From: a virus
Strand: one strand, 5' to 3'
DNA: 56,092 bases
IMG/VR virus record: IMGVR_UViG_3300021959_000049
Location: 1-56,092 of that record
Below the pieces are notes generated by a model. It was not told the DNA's origin, made no database searches, and was given only the letters and a program-made list of their open reading frames with translations. Shown in pieces: positions 22,244 through 32,800 of the stretch (its first letter is position 1; each line of letters opens with the position of its first letter). A program made the translations under genes and the position numbers.

Positions 22244-25200
22244 ATGGCATACCCCGAAGAGTCTGAGGGAGAGATCTTCACCCGAGGCATCCGTCGCCGG
22301 TTCTACCAGATCGATGCGTTCTCAGAGTTTGAGATGTCACGGATGGTATCTGTCCGTGGCAAGAACCGTAACTGGGCCACGACGCAGGGTCGGTTGATTA
22401 GATCTATCAACGGCACCCAGGCAGACATTGATCTGTTCATTGATAGAGACCTAGAAGATATCTTCAGGGCCGGTATGCTTTCCGGCGCTGACGACAACGC
22501 TTACGTTCTCACTGCTGCTGACAAAGCTGCACTCCGCAGAAGGCGAAACCGTGTCCGCACGACAATGGAGAGGGCGAAGACAGAAGCACGCCGTAACATT
22601 CGTGGCTCCTGGCGTAAGAACAAAGAGTACGCGACTCAGTTCCCAGAGAAGAGCAGGAACAAGCGTGCGCTTGCTGTCGTTTACAAAGATGGGCGCAGGC
22701 AGCCATACGGCAAATACATGGACTCAGTCGTGCGAACTGAAGCCCAGTCCAGCTACAACTTGGGAGTCATCCGTGGTGCCCAGACCAAAGGCGTTGGTGC
22801 ATTCGAAGTTGTAGACGGACCTGGATGTGGTCTGACCAGCCATGACGACGGTGACATTGCCAACGGCCAGATCCTCAACGCGGATGACTGCAAGCGCTAC
22901 CTTGTAGCACACCCGAACTGCACCCGCACGTTTGTTCCTCGCCCTGACCTTCCTGCTCCAGACAATCGGTCTAGCAGGCTGCAAGCAATTAGAGATCGTA
23001 TTCAGAGTGAGCTGTCGGCTGCTCAGGCTCGCGACATTGCGCAGATCAACACCAACCAGATCCTGCTTGACCTGGCTCTTGACGCTGACTTCCGTAGGTT
23101 TGTGTTCAACGGTGCCAGGCAAGGCGTCAAGACTTTGTCCGACATGCAGAACCGCATTGACGACTATCTACTGCGCCGGACACTTGCCGAGGTGCCCCTA
23201 ACTGAAGACGAGCTATTTGACATTGCCTCAGCGCAGATCGATGAGTTCCTTGAGAGTGGTGAAGTGTCATCAATGGATGATTGGCTGCGCTTTATCATCT
23301 CTGGCGGGGAGGATCTGAACGCACGCCAGTTGCAGAAAGTGGCTGGTGACTTTGACTACTTGCGAGAGATCAGTATTCGTGCTGACCTCACGCACAGAGA
23401 ACTGAATATCCTGAACTCAATCGAGCAGGAGTACGGCAGTCACATCCTGCAACAGTTGAACGCAATCCAACCGCCAGGTTCTCGGGATGATTTGCGCGAA
23501 GCATACGAAAGATTCCTTGAGCGCTACCTGCCGAATGCCAACCCTGGTGGCAACTCTCAGAGAATTGCCAACCGTGTTCGTGGACGCATAGCCACAAGGT
23601 TCTTGCGTGACGTTGTTCAGGAGAACACTACCAACAAGCTGGCTCGAGAGATCAACGAGAGACTGGCAGACCTAGCAGACGCAGCCGACAATGTTCAGGC
23701 TTTCATCAATGCTCGGGGCATCGTCTCTCGCGGTGAGGTCAGTTTCCCAAGGCTGGGTCGCTACCTCAACCGTGCCGACCTGTTCGGCGCTCGCTATACG
23801 TGGACCACTCGCGTCATCAGGGCAGAGTCAACCATTGTTAACAAGTGGCGTCACCTAGATCGTGGCAACCTGATTGCAGAAGTTCTTGCCCGTGGCGGCA
23901 GCCAGTACGACCTCCAGCAGTACCTGCAAGGCAAGAAGGATACGATCTTCACGGCGGTTGTTCGCAAGAAGACCAGGCAGGAGCTGATTCGCTGGTTGGG
24001 CTACCGACCAGGCATCCTGCATCACTTCACGATCAACCCGCAGGGTATGGTGCGCCTAGGGTTCCGCTGGGACCCTGCCTACGGTTGGAAACGACCACTG
24101 CCGGTGCTGCGAGTCATCCCTAAGGATATTCCTGGCGCTCGTGCCCTCAGGTACGAAGCTCGCCTGAACCGTGGCAAGCTGGCTCCTGGCCAGGCCAACG
24201 TGATGATGCAGCGCCGGTTTGATCCTGAAACGGGCTTGGAGATTCCAAGAGGTGAGCAGAACGCAGTTGACTTTGTGGATGGTATCCGCATCCGCAGCAT
24301 TAGTCAAGAGATCAGTATTGCCACCGGCGGCTGGGCCAACGTCAATGAACTCGGCGGGTTCAATCTACCCACGGGACTAAACCCAGGGATTGACCGCATT
24401 GGTATTAGGTTCAAGACTGTTCTCAATCAGATCAACGGCGAAAACGTAGTTCCTCTCAGGAACGCTGACGACTTAGCTCTGCTTTACCAGAACCTAAGCA
24501 TCAACGACCTGATTAGGCAAACACAGTTCATGTCTACGTTTGCAGAGTTCAAGGCTATGGGCTGGTCTTGGATGCGTATCGGCAAGACGTTGAGCCTGAA
24601 GCCAGATGAGATTGCTGCGTTGGCTAGGACGTTCCGAGTTTACTTCGGTCCTGACTACCGTAGGGTTGCTAGAATCACCACATACATGGCTCAGGCTCAG
24701 CGTGCCATGACCACCAATCCAAATCCTGAAGAGGCAATCAACTTGATTGCACAGGCTTACGCAGAGCAGCAGAAGTTCCGTGAGCTAAAGATTGTTAGGA
24801 ACGGGTTCAAGTTCGGGCTGGATGTTGACCCGGTGCGCAAGCAGGATCTACTTGCCAGGATCAGCAATCAAGCAGAGGTTATCTACAAGAGGATCTCCGA
24901 CTACTACGAGGGCCAAGGGCTCACGGTTGCCCCATTGCTAGAAGAAGCAACCAGTCCCATGCATACGCAGGGCTGGTTTGCTGTCTACAGAGAACTGATT
25001 GAGACTGCCTACGGTAGGGCTGGCACAAACGCAGAAGATATCAAGAAGGTCACTGAGTCCTGGAAAGAAGTGTTCCGCACAGCCTGGCGGGCTGGTATTA
25101 CCACTAGCCGCGACCCTCGGTCCTGGGTTGAGGCTGTTCTCAAGCCTTTGATCGGTGAGGGCAAAGTTGAGGAACTCGTAACACTGCTCAACAAGGTGAC

Positions 25201-26263
25201 TTACATAGCACAGAACCGTCGCATGACCTGGGAAGTCACCGATGGTACATTCAGGCTTCGCATGGGTTTGGATGCTCAGACCATTCGTTCAGTAGAGACT
25301 CTGGATGACGCTGGGCTACCCATTGGTGTAAGCCCTGAAGGCATCCGGACTGTTACGCCTTATGGTCAGGCTCGCCAGGTAGATCTAGCTAATGTCGACC
25401 CGCTGACAAGGAAGCGGCTAGCGGAAGCTTTCGCAAAGTTTGAGGAGCGCTTCCCTGGTATCGCATCAACCATTACCCAGATTCAGTTCGGTGGTAGGTC
25501 GACTGTGTTCATCAAGGGTAGCGAGTTTCATGCAGCTTTCGCACCGGCTGACTACGTGCCACCTGGATACGTAGACCCTAGTGGTATTGAACTTAGCCTT
25601 GGGGAGAAGTTCATTGATGGCATTCTGTATTTCAACAGTAGGACTCGTGACAACGTAAAGAGAATGTTCAAGGTTGGTTGGTACTCAACCAACGACAATG
25701 CACAGCACATTGAGTTCCACGAGTTTGGGCACACAGTTCATCACTGGATCAACGATGTTTACCGGGCGAAGAATGGGATCCGTATCCCATTCAGGGGTGA
25801 CGTCGTAGGCAGCCCGGGAGACGACTCGGCAGATTACTGGTTTCCCATGCGTGGTTGGGATCTTCGTGACCCTGAGCGCATGAGAACTGTGAACCCTGCC
25901 GCACAGATCTTGGTCGATGCAATCCTTCAGCACCCTAATTTCCCAAAGGGTGCAGCCCGTGAGGCATTGTTCCGAAAGTACGGCGATGACTTCACGTTCC
26001 TAGTGCGCAGTTTCCTGAGTAAGTATCAGAGCACCTACTCGTCAGCGAGCTGGAAGGAAGCTTTCGCAGAGGCCTTTGCAGAAGGTGCCATCAAAGGTGA
26101 AAAGGCAAGGCCGATTGCTCGCTACATTTACCAGACGGTCGTCGCGCTGTACGATGGCTATGAGGATGCTGTTGGTTCGGGAGAAATTCTGGAGTGGGAC
26201 CTAGAGATACTGCTCGCCGGGTTCAGAGACGGGATCCGACCAATCCCAAGAGAGGATCTGTAA
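22244..26263 (+). CDS. MuF-type minor head protein fused to a HExxH metallopeptidase domain, 1339 aa
   Basis: Residues 1-240 form a MuF/SPP1 gp7-like minor head domain: basic helices, then VRTEAQSSYNLGVIRGAQ near 165 and a C-terminal Cys/His block (GPGCGLTSHDDG ... HPNCTRTFVPRP) near 192-230. About 800 residues of unassigned helical sequence follow. Near the end, HEFGH at 1159-1163 is a zinc-peptidase HExxH motif, and E1272 in SWKEAFAEAFAEG fits the third ligand. Typical MuF proteins are 250-500 aa, so this is a large polyvalent version. Such proteins can travel with the DNA into the host; the peptidase is therefore a candidate injected effector (inference). Confidence 0.8.
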   Translation: MAYPEESEGEIFTRGIRRRFYQIDAFSEFEMSRMVSVRGKNRNWATTQGRLIRSINGTQADIDLFIDRDLEDIFRAGMLSGADDNAYVLTAADKAALRRRRNRVRTTMERAKTEARRNIRGSWRKNKEYATQFPEKSRNKRALAVVYKDGRRQPYGKYMDSVVRTEAQSSYNLGVIRGAQTKGVGAFEVVDGPGCGLTSHDDGDIANGQILNADDCKRYLVAHPNCTRTFVPRPDLPAPDNRSSRLQAIRDRIQSELSAAQARDIAQINTNQILLDLALDADFRRFVFNGARQGVKTLSDMQNRIDDYLLRRTLAEVPLTEDELFDIASAQIDEFLESGEVSSMDDWLRFIISGGEDLNARQLQKVAGDFDYLREISIRADLTHRELNILNSIEQEYGSHILQQLNAIQPPGSRDDLREAYERFLERYLPNANPGGNSQRIANRVRGRIATRFLRDVVQENTTNKLAREINERLADLADAADNVQAFINARGIVSRGEVSFPRLGRYLNRADLFGARYTWTTRVIRAESTIVNKWRHLDRGNLIAEVLARGGSQYDLQQYLQGKKDTIFTAVVRKKTRQELIRWLGYRPGILHHFTINPQGMVRLGFRWDPAYGWKRPLPVLRVIPKDIPGARALRYEARLNRGKLAPGQANVMMQRRFDPETGLEIPRGEQNAVDFVDGIRIRSISQEISIATGGWANVNELGGFNLPTGLNPGIDRIGIRFKTVLNQINGENVVPLRNADDLALLYQNLSINDLIRQTQFMSTFAEFKAMGWSWMRIGKTLSLKPDEIAALARTFRVYFGPDYRRVARITTYMAQAQRAMTTNPNPEEAINLIAQAYAEQQKFRELKIVRNGFKFGLDVDPVRKQDLLARISNQAEVIYKRISDYYEGQGLTVAPLLEEATSPMHTQGWFAVYRELIETAYGRAGTNAEDIKKVTESWKEVFRTAWRAGITTSRDPRSWVEAVLKPLIGEGKVEELVTLLNKVTYIAQNRRMTWEVTDGTFRLRMGLDAQTIRSVETLDDAGLPIGVSPEGIRTVTPYGQARQVDLANVDPLTRKRLAEAFAKFEERFPGIASTITQIQFGGRSTVFIKGSEFHAAFAPADYVPPGYVDPSGIELSLGEKFIDGILYFNSRTRDNVKRMFKVGWYSTNDNAQHIEFHEFGHTVHHWINDVYRAKNGIRIPFRGDVVGSPGDDSADYWFPMRGWDLRDPERMRTVNPAAQILVDAILQHPNFPKGAAREALFRKYGDDFTFLVRSFLSKYQSTYSSASWKEAFAEAFAEGAIKGEKARPIARYIYQTVVALYDGYEDAVGSGEILEWDLEILLAGFRDGIRPIPREDL

Positions 26264-26264
26264 A

Positions 26265-26495
26265 ATGCCAACAACCTACACAGTGTTTCAGTGCGCTAAT
26301 TGCTCACACCTCAGCACGATCAATACGCTCACCGGCTTTGCATTCTGCAAGGCATTCGGCGAACGACCCATTCCAGTTGACATCTTGATGAACGACTTCG
26401 TTCATGACAAGCCCTGGCCCAACGAAGAAGACCCACAGGACAACGGCATCATGTACGAAGAGATTCCAGACTTCGATAGCTTGCTCGATGACTGA
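26265..26495 (+). CDS. Small zinc-binding protein, 76 aa
   Basis: FQCANC near residue 9 and FCKAFGERPIPVDIL near 27 with a His in DFVHDKPWP follow a short family common in phages, with two or three cysteines and a His as possible ligands. Function unknown. It lies between the MuF gene and neck genes. Confidence 0.7.
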   Translation: MPTTYTVFQCANCSHLSTINTLTGFAFCKAFGERPIPVDILMNDFVHDKPWPNEEDPQDNGIMYEEIPDFDSLLDD

Positions 26496-26823
26496 GGTAA
26501 GAATTACTAGCGGGCACGGTATGCACGATGCCCAGGTTCTCGTCGACGGCGAGGATATCACCAGCAAGATCATGGGTATCCACATTGAGCTGACTAAGGG
26601 ACAGTTCAATCAGGTGGCGATCTTGTTGCAGCCGGATGTCGAGTTGAACTTGCAATCTGATGTAACAATGGTACAACAGGGCATCGGCTCTGAGTTCCTT
26701 GACGCTCTAGACACAAGCAGGCTTCACAGTGCAGCATGTAGCATGGAGTGGGGCGACACCGAGGATCTAGTAGCAAACGTAGTTGCACTCCTGAAAGAAG
26801 CACTCGATGGCGATCAACCTTGA
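26488..26823 (+). CDS. Hypothetical head or neck protein, 111 aa
   Basis: The start MTEVRITSGHGMHDAQVLV at 26488 overlaps the preceding stop. The N-terminal half is beta-rich (VLVDGEDITSKIMGIHIELTKG), a small-sandwich pattern often found in phage proteins that decorate or join. Family unknown. Overlaps the next gene by 17 bases. Confidence 0.65.
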   Translation: MTEVRITSGHGMHDAQVLVDGEDITSKIMGIHIELTKGQFNQVAILLQPDVELNLQSDVTMVQQGIGSEFLDALDTSRLHSAACSMEWGDTEDLVANVVALLKEALDGDQP

Positions 26824-27226
26824 CCCAGTAGAGAATCAGATTGAAGATCTCATGGTTGACGCTGTTCGCATTGAGCGAGAGTCAGCAGGCAGCACTGCAA
26901 CTTTCAACTCTGCAACAGGAACCTACGATGCTGCCGCTAGCACGGTTGTCTACACCGGCAAGGCAATGATCAGCAACGGTAGGGTCGAGGAACGTGCCGT
27001 TGAAGTTGGCGGTCAGACCCGTGACGAAACCCCATACGTCGTACGCATTCCAAGCAATGATGCGATCGGTCGTATTGTCAAGAAGGACATCATCCACGTT
27101 ACGACCTGTACCCGCAGCCCTCAGCTTGAAGGCAAGGTCTTGGTCGTGCAGCAAGAGGTTCACGGAACTTACTCTGTTGGCCGCAAGATCCAAGCGGTGT
27201 TGCAGGACTATCAGGTGGATGCCTAA
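26807..27226 (+). CDS. DUF6093-type head-tail stopper, 139 aa
   Basis: The beta-rich pattern VRIERESAGSTATFNSATGTYD near residue 20 and YVVRIPSNDAIGRIVKKDIIHV near 82 resembles DUF6093 proteins of actinophages, placed as head-tail stopper proteins. Synteny (second neck gene before the gp10-like gene) agrees. Confidence 0.7.
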   Translation: MAINLDPVENQIEDLMVDAVRIERESAGSTATFNSATGTYDAAASTVVYTGKAMISNGRVEERAVEVGGQTRDETPYVVRIPSNDAIGRIVKKDIIHVTTCTRSPQLEGKVLVVQQEVHGTYSVGRKIQAVLQDYQVDA

Positions 27227-27666
27227 TGGCCGGGAAGAACTTTCTGGGCGTATCCATTGCATTTGGTGACCGAGAGATGGGGCTCTGGAAGAAGAAGCTA
27301 GACCACAAAGCCCGCAAAGACTTCATGAAGCAGACAGACCGGGTCACGCAGGAAAGTTCTCTAATGCTCTTGGAAGCAGTTAGAAAGAACGCAAGTGGTA
27401 GGCCCGGTCCGAGGGTCATCACCAACGCATACAGAAGTAGCTGGGGAGCCAAGATTGTTAGTGGTAAGCAGGGGCAGCAAGTAGCGGTCGTTGCATCGGA
27501 CCATCCAGCAGCCTGGAGACTTGAGTATGGTTTCAGTGGTCGGGACAGCCTCGGTCGTAACTACAACCAGCCACCCTTCCCGCACTTCAGGCCAGCGTTT
27601 GAGAAGACCCAGGAGTTCTTCTTCAAGAGCATGGATGCAGTCATGGCTGAATGGACGGACAAATGA
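27226..27666 (+). CDS. HK97 gp10-like neck/tail completion protein, 146 aa
   Basis: A basic N-terminus, a middle with RPGPRVITNAYRSSWGAKIV near residue 60, and the C-terminal YGFSGRDSLGRNYNQPPFPHFRPAF near 102 resemble the HK97 gp10 family ('GRxGxx..PHPFL-RPA' plan). Start coupled to the preceding stop (TAATG). Confidence 0.7.
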   Translation: MAGKNFLGVSIAFGDREMGLWKKKLDHKARKDFMKQTDRVTQESSLMLLEAVRKNASGRPGPRVITNAYRSSWGAKIVSGKQGQQVAVVASDHPAAWRLEYGFSGRDSLGRNYNQPPFPHFRPAFEKTQEFFFKSMDAVMAEWTDK

Positions 27667-28064
27667 GCATCAACGCACTTCTCCTTGAGATCAAAGCTAG
27701 GCTCGAAAGCGTGGCGTCTGACTGGCCCGTTGGCCTGGGCGAAGTAACCGACGGTGACACGCATACACCTGGCACCAATGATCATTACTTCATTGTTCAC
27801 TACCTGGGATACAACGGGATCAGGCAGTCCTCGATGGGCTTGGACCAAGCCATCCGGCAAGACAATGTTCAAGTTACGGTCACAGCCACTACACTAGAAC
27901 AGTGCAGTTGGGGCGTTGACAAAGTTGAGGACTCGCTGTTGAACCATGACTTCACAAATTGCCTTTACCAGCAGTTGGAAGAGACCACTGATATAGTTGT
28001 CGAAGAGTCGGGTCTTTGGACCGGACACCTAACGCTCGTGTTTCACAGAGAGGGAACAGCCTAA
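27663..28064 (+). CDS. Tail terminator-type protein, 133 aa
   Basis: Starts MSINALLLEIKARLESVA at 27663 overlapping the preceding stop (ATGA). Size, alpha-beta pattern and place just before the tail-tube gene fit tail terminator proteins, which cap the tube. No unique motif. Confidence 0.6.
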   Translation: MSINALLLEIKARLESVASDWPVGLGEVTDGDTHTPGTNDHYFIVHYLGYNGIRQSSMGLDQAIRQDNVQVTVTATTLEQCSWGVDKVEDSLLNHDFTNCLYQQLEETTDIVVEESGLWTGHLTLVFHREGTA

Positions 28065-28354
28065 TGTCGCATCACCGTAAAGTTCGCAATGGCGAGATCG
28101 CTATCCGCAACGCAGAGACGCAGGGGACGATGGTTGTTCCTGCACGCTCGTATGACAAATACTGGAAAGGTCGTGGCTGGGTGCCTGTCGGCAAGTCCAC
28201 TATTGACGAGGTCATCGAGACAGATGGCTACGGCTCTGCTGCCGAGGCAGTTGAAGATCTTGGAGAGGACGAGGTCGGTAGCGAGATTCTCGACAAAGCA
28301 GTCTCTGAAGGCTACGTCAAGAAGTCAACTAAGAAGAAGACTTCGGGTAGCTGA
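28064..28354 (+). CDS. Small basic/acidic protein before the tail tube, 96 aa
   Basis: ATG at 28064 overlapping the preceding stop (TAATG). The N-terminal part reads like a small SH3-like protein (GTMVVPARSYDKYWKGRGW); the end is Lys/Ser-rich (KKSTKKKTSG). Unknown role in the neck or tail. Confidence 0.6.
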   Translation: MSHHRKVRNGEIAIRNAETQGTMVVPARSYDKYWKGRGWVPVGKSTIDEVIETDGYGSAAEAVEDLGEDEVGSEILDKAVSEGYVKKSTKKKTSGS

Positions 28355-28409
28355 GTTCTACAAGATCTAATATTTACCACGGACCATTCCCAACTTGAAG
28401 GGATAGAGC

Positions 28410-28883
28410 ATGGCACGTTTCATGCGCAAGGGCGTCACCAAGGTCTACTTTGTGCCCACGATCTCCTCGGTTACCGCCGCAACGGTTGCTGAGGTCACTG
28501 CTGGTACGGAGCTTGGGTCTGAACTCGCTGATGTGAGCGGTTTCGCCTTCACCAACAACCCCATTTCCACTCCGGATATGGACAACCAGTTCGTCTCGCA
28601 GATCACGGGCGAGGACACGGCTGACCAGTCGTCCCTTACCTTCTACGAAGACGACACTTCCACCACCATCAAGGATGCGCTGGCTAAGGGTACTGCTGGG
28701 TACGTCCTCTTCTACTACGCCGGTCTTGCGGGCGCTTCGCCTGCTGCTGCCGACGAGTACGAGGCCTTCCCCGTTACGGTTTCCGCGGCTCCGCGCCTCT
28801 ACAGTGCTGGTAACGAAGCGGCGCAGTTCCGTGTGGACTTTGCGATCACCGCTGTTCCCCAGGAAGGCACGACCGCTGCCTAG
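28410..28883 (+). CDS. Major tail protein (tail tube), 157 aa
   Basis: A beta-rich protein with Thr/Ala repeats (VTAATVAEVTAGTELG), DQSSLTFYEDDTSTTIKDAL near residue 70, and a terminal strand with AQFRVDFAITAVPQEG, typical of siphovirus tail-tube proteins. It lies directly before the frameshifted chaperone genes, as in lambda-like order. Confidence 0.85.
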   Translation: MARFMRKGVTKVYFVPTISSVTAATVAEVTAGTELGSELADVSGFAFTNNPISTPDMDNQFVSQITGEDTADQSSLTFYEDDTSTTIKDALAKGTAGYVLFYYAGLAGASPAAADEYEAFPVTVSAAPRLYSAGNEAAQFRVDFAITAVPQEGTTAA

Positions 28884-28914
28884 TGGTCGTTAGAAAGAGA
28901 TAGGAATAGAACAG

Positions 28915-29475
28915 ATGCCACCTAAGAAGCCAGCAACTCTCGACCACTTGCGCAGCAAGAAGAAGCCAGTCGAAAGGTCCGTTAGACTGGTCACCGACCT
29001 AGGGCTCAAAGATGAGCACAACGGTCTTGTCACGAACATGGAGAAAGCCAAACTCCGGAGTGACGCCAAACCCACAGACGAGAGTCTTCGGACAGAACTT
29101 GAGGATTTGCGGACTCAAGTTGAGAAGTCCGAGAAGCAGCTTCTAAATGAGAGCATCAAGTTCAGGTTCCGCTCTCTTGGTTACAAGCGTTACGACCAGC
29201 TCATGACCGATCATCTAATGACTGATGAACGGATTCGTGAGCTGGTCGACGCTGGTAAGATCTCAGAAGAAGACTCACAGCAACTAACTTGGGACCCAGA
29301 GACCTTCCCAGTTGCACTCATCGTCGCTTGCATGATTGAGCCTGAGGCTCCTGAGGAAGAGCTTGCAGAGTGGCTGGCAGATGGCTCGTTCAACACGACC
29401 GAGATTCAAGAGCTGTTCGCTGCTGCGATGACCTGCAATGTTGCAGCCTCAAGGGTTGAACTGGGAAACTCCTAA
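28915..29475 (+). CDS. Tail assembly chaperone, short form (gpG-like), 186 aa
   Basis: A charged helical protein between tail tube and tape measure genes. Frame ends at 29475, six bases after the heptamer GGGAAAC (29463-29469), which lies in the correct phase (G GGA AAC) for -1 slippage. Works with the longer fusion in tape-measure folding. Confidence 0.85.
   Translation: MPPKKPATLDHLRSKKKPVERSVRLVTDLGLKDEHNGLVTNMEKAKLRSDAKPTDESLRTELEDLRTQVEKSEKQLLNESIKFRFRSLGYKRYDQLMTDHLMTDERIRELVDAGKISEEDSQQLTWDPETFPVALIVACMIEPEAPEEELAEWLADGSFNTTEIQELFAAAMTCNVAASRVELGNS
29463..29469 (+). other. Programmed -1 frameshift site GGGAAAC
   Basis: A canonical X XXY YYZ slippery heptamer in phase with the gpG frame, followed by TCC TAA. 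Shifting by -1 opens the downstream frame to 29804 without any stop. Confidence 0.85.
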
Positions 29476-29804
29476 AGGATCACAGAGTCAAGAGAGTCCT
29501 TGACTATGTGGTCCCGCTCGGGATTCCCTACAGCGAATTTCTAACTTGGGACGAACAGGACCAAGACCTTGCGCTAGCCTGGCTTCAGGCCAAAGCAGTC
29601 AGGTGTCCCAGTTGCGGTACAATTCCTGACGAATGGCTAGATGAAGAAGGTAAGCACCTAGAACCTCAACCCTACATAGCTACGGCTCATCGCTGCCTAG
29701 GATGCGAGACTCTTCACGAGAAGCACGAAGAAGTCAAGGGTCCAGACGGTCACACTGATCGCCGGTACACCATTGGTCTCATCAAGAACAGGGACAAACT
29801 GTGA
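29469..29804 (+). CDS. Tail assembly chaperone, frameshift extension (gpT-like part of a 296-aa fusion)
   Basis: Made by -1 shifting at 29463-29469; 185 residues of the short form are joined to 111 new ones. The extension has VPLGIPYSEFLTWDEQDQDLA, and two CxxC pairs (CPSCG, CLGC), a zinc pattern seen in actinophage G-T proteins. No good ribosome site precedes an internal start, which supports the fusion reading. The stop overlaps the tape measure start. Confidence 0.8.
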   Translation, partial: LLKDHRVKRVLDYVVPLGIPYSEFLTWDEQDQDLALAWLQAKAVRCPSCGTIPDEWLDEEGKHLEPQPYIATAHRCLGCETLHEKHEEVKGPDGHTDRRYTIGLIKNRDKL

Positions 29805-32800
29805 AGCGACAAATCGCAGCCAAGATTACCGGTGACGCCAAAGACTTTGTCAAGGCGATGCAGGAGGCAGAGACCTCCATTGAGAAGTTCACGGTAACTG
29901 CTTCTAGTTTGGCAGAAGCCTTCGGCACCGTTGGCATGGCCATTGACGAGGTTGAGCGCAAGACCAAGCGCCTCGGTCAGAAGATGGCAGCTACCGGCAC
30001 AGGCATGGCTATCAGCCTGGGCTTTGCCACCAAGCAAGCGTCTGACTTCCAGCGTGAGATGCTGAATGTGAACAGTATCGCTGGTGAGTCTGCGCACCAG
30101 TTCGAGAGAACACAGCAAGCAGTTATTGCTCTGTCCCGCCAAGTTCCGCAGAGCGCTGAAGTTCTCGCAGCAGGTCTTTACGACATTAGCAGTAGCGGTT
30201 TCCAGGGTGCCGAGGCGCTAGAGATCCTTGAGGCTGCTGCTATCTCTGCGTCGGCAGGTCTTACGCAAGCAGAGGTTTCCTCAGGTGCTATCGCTGCCAT
30301 CCTGAATGCATACGGTCTTCAAGCAAGCGAAGCTACTGACATCAGTGACATCTTGTTCCAGACTGTGAACGTCGGTGTTCTTACATTCGAAGAACTCGCA
30401 GTGACCGTCGGTGATTGGGTTGCTACAGCCGCCGCCGCTGGCATCGCTGCGGACGAAGCCGCCGCTGCAATCGCCACGATGACGCTGCAAGGCATCAACG
30501 CATCAGAGGCATCTACTGCCCTGGCTCGTGTGATGCAGTCCTTCATTGACCCTAGCGAAGCCTTCGCGGAAGTTATCGAAGATCTCGGTTACAGCTCGGG
30601 TCTCTCGATGGTACAAACCGAGGGCTTGGCTGGAGCTATGGCCATTCTGCAGAGGGAGACTGGCGGCTCAGTTGAGCAGGTCACAGACTTGTTCAACGAC
30701 ATCCGTGCTGGTCGTGGTGCGCTTGCGCTCATGGCACAGGAAGGTCAGTTGTTCGCAGAGGTGGCTGGTCAGGTCGCAGACGAATCGCAAAGGGCCGGAG
30801 CTGCCGCCGATGTGTTCGCTGTTCAGGCCGAAGGCTTGGGTTTCCAAATGGGAATCCTCAGCAACAACATGAACGCCTTTGCCATTGAGATCGGGCAAAC
30901 ACTGATCCCTGTCATCACCAAGATGGTAGAGCTAGCGACACTGCTGGCAGAAGGATTCAACGCACTACCCGGACCGGTCAAGCAAACCATCGCAGTGATG
31001 ACTGCCATTGCAGCGGTCGGCCTGATTGTCTCTGGCGTGTTCATCGCACTGTTTGCAAAGCAGATCATCTGGCAGACGGGCATGAACCTGCTGTCGCAAT
31101 CTTTCAGCAGAGCTGCGGCATCAGCTACGGGCCTGGGTGCTGCTGGCAATGTCGCCGCCGCAGGTCTGGCAAAGGCTGGAACTGCTGCCAGTGTTGCCGC
31201 CACAAAGATGGGTCCACTATCAACCATCACAAGCACTGCGAGACTCGGCATGATGGGTCTCGGCAAAGCCGCCGGAACTGGTGCTGCCCGCCTTGCAGGG
31301 TTCGCAACTACAGGCGTCCTGGCTGCGTTTGTCCTATGGGATATCCGTAAGAACAGCCTTGCCGCCAGAGACGCAATGAACGGGCTCGCGGATTCCATGC
31401 GTGAGAGCTTCAACGTAAGTCAGCTAGACCAAGCTGACGCTGCTCTCGAGAGGATGCGGCAGCAGGTAACAGATCTTAAGAACGAAACCTTTGGATTCCT
31501 CGACGCAGTTGGACTGATCGTCACGGGTCAGTCTTTGCCTGGCTTTGGTATCTTCGGTGGCGACGACGGCATCATTGGTCGCAACCCAGTTGCTGAGAAA
31601 GCCCAGGCTGAGGCCGAAGCCATGCAGGTGCTCATCGAATACGAGCAGCGGAGCAACCTGGCATACGCCACCATTCGCGCAGGTGTTGCAGAGGCTCGTG
31701 GCGAAGTCGACATGTTCGGTGAGTCTTACGGCGCCAGCCTCATCACGCTTTCAGACGGAACCACTAAGGTTCTTGAAGGGCAAGACGCTATCCTCAGGTC
31801 GACTGAAGACTTGAGCGATGCTCAGATTGCTGCAATCAGCTCAGCCGCTGGTGTTGATCTCAGTGCCATTTACGGTGGCACAGCAACCGCAGAGGATATC
31901 CGCAGGATCGCCGATGAAGTGGTTGCCTATGAGCAGGCACTCACCGCAGCCGACCCGGCTAGTGGCAGGCTGGCTCTGCAACTGATTGAACTAAGCGACG
32001 AGGCAACAACTGTTGCCCAGAAGTTTGACCTGCTCAATCAGATCTTCCGCGACATCATCGACGACAGCTTTGCTTTCGATGAAGCTACCGACAATGTCAA
32101 CAGCCTTATCAACGGGATCGCGCAGTCAATCATTGACCTGGAAGGGGGAACAAGCCTTGCCGAGGCAATGGACTTCGATAACTTCTCAGACGAGGCTATC
32201 GGACTGCGAGATGAGTTCCGTGGACTTATCGGCGGTGTCATTCAGCAGACTCAGGCTTGGGCTGAGTCGCAAGAGAACCTGACCGGCATTGAGCTGGCTG
32301 CCTACATCCAAGACCAGATCGGAGAACTCGAGGGCTTGTTCGATACGCTGGAGTTGACCGAGGAGCAGGCAGACGCTTTCCTTGAGCCGCTCAAGGCTAT
32401 TGCAGAGAACCCAGACATCTTTCTCGCTTTCGATAACAATCTTGACGAGGACGAGAACGACCTGGACTCTGTAGAAGAACAGCTTGAGCGCATCGACGAC
32501 CTTGAGGTTGAGCCCAGCATCGGACTTGACATCAGCGAGTTCGAGCGCAAGATGCGACTGTTCGAGTCAGCGTTCAGTCGCATCCCGCAGTTCACCGGTC
32601 CGACATTGCCACCCGACCCGACCCAGCTTCCAGGCTACGGATCTGTCTACAACGCTGACGGTGGTCACTACCCGACCATCGCCCGTGGCGGCCCGATGCG
32701 TATCTGGAACGAACCGGAGACCGGTGGCGAGGCTTACATTCCGCTCGGCAAGAACAAGCGTGCTACCGCCATGCCTGTGCTGATGCAGGTCCTGAAAGAG

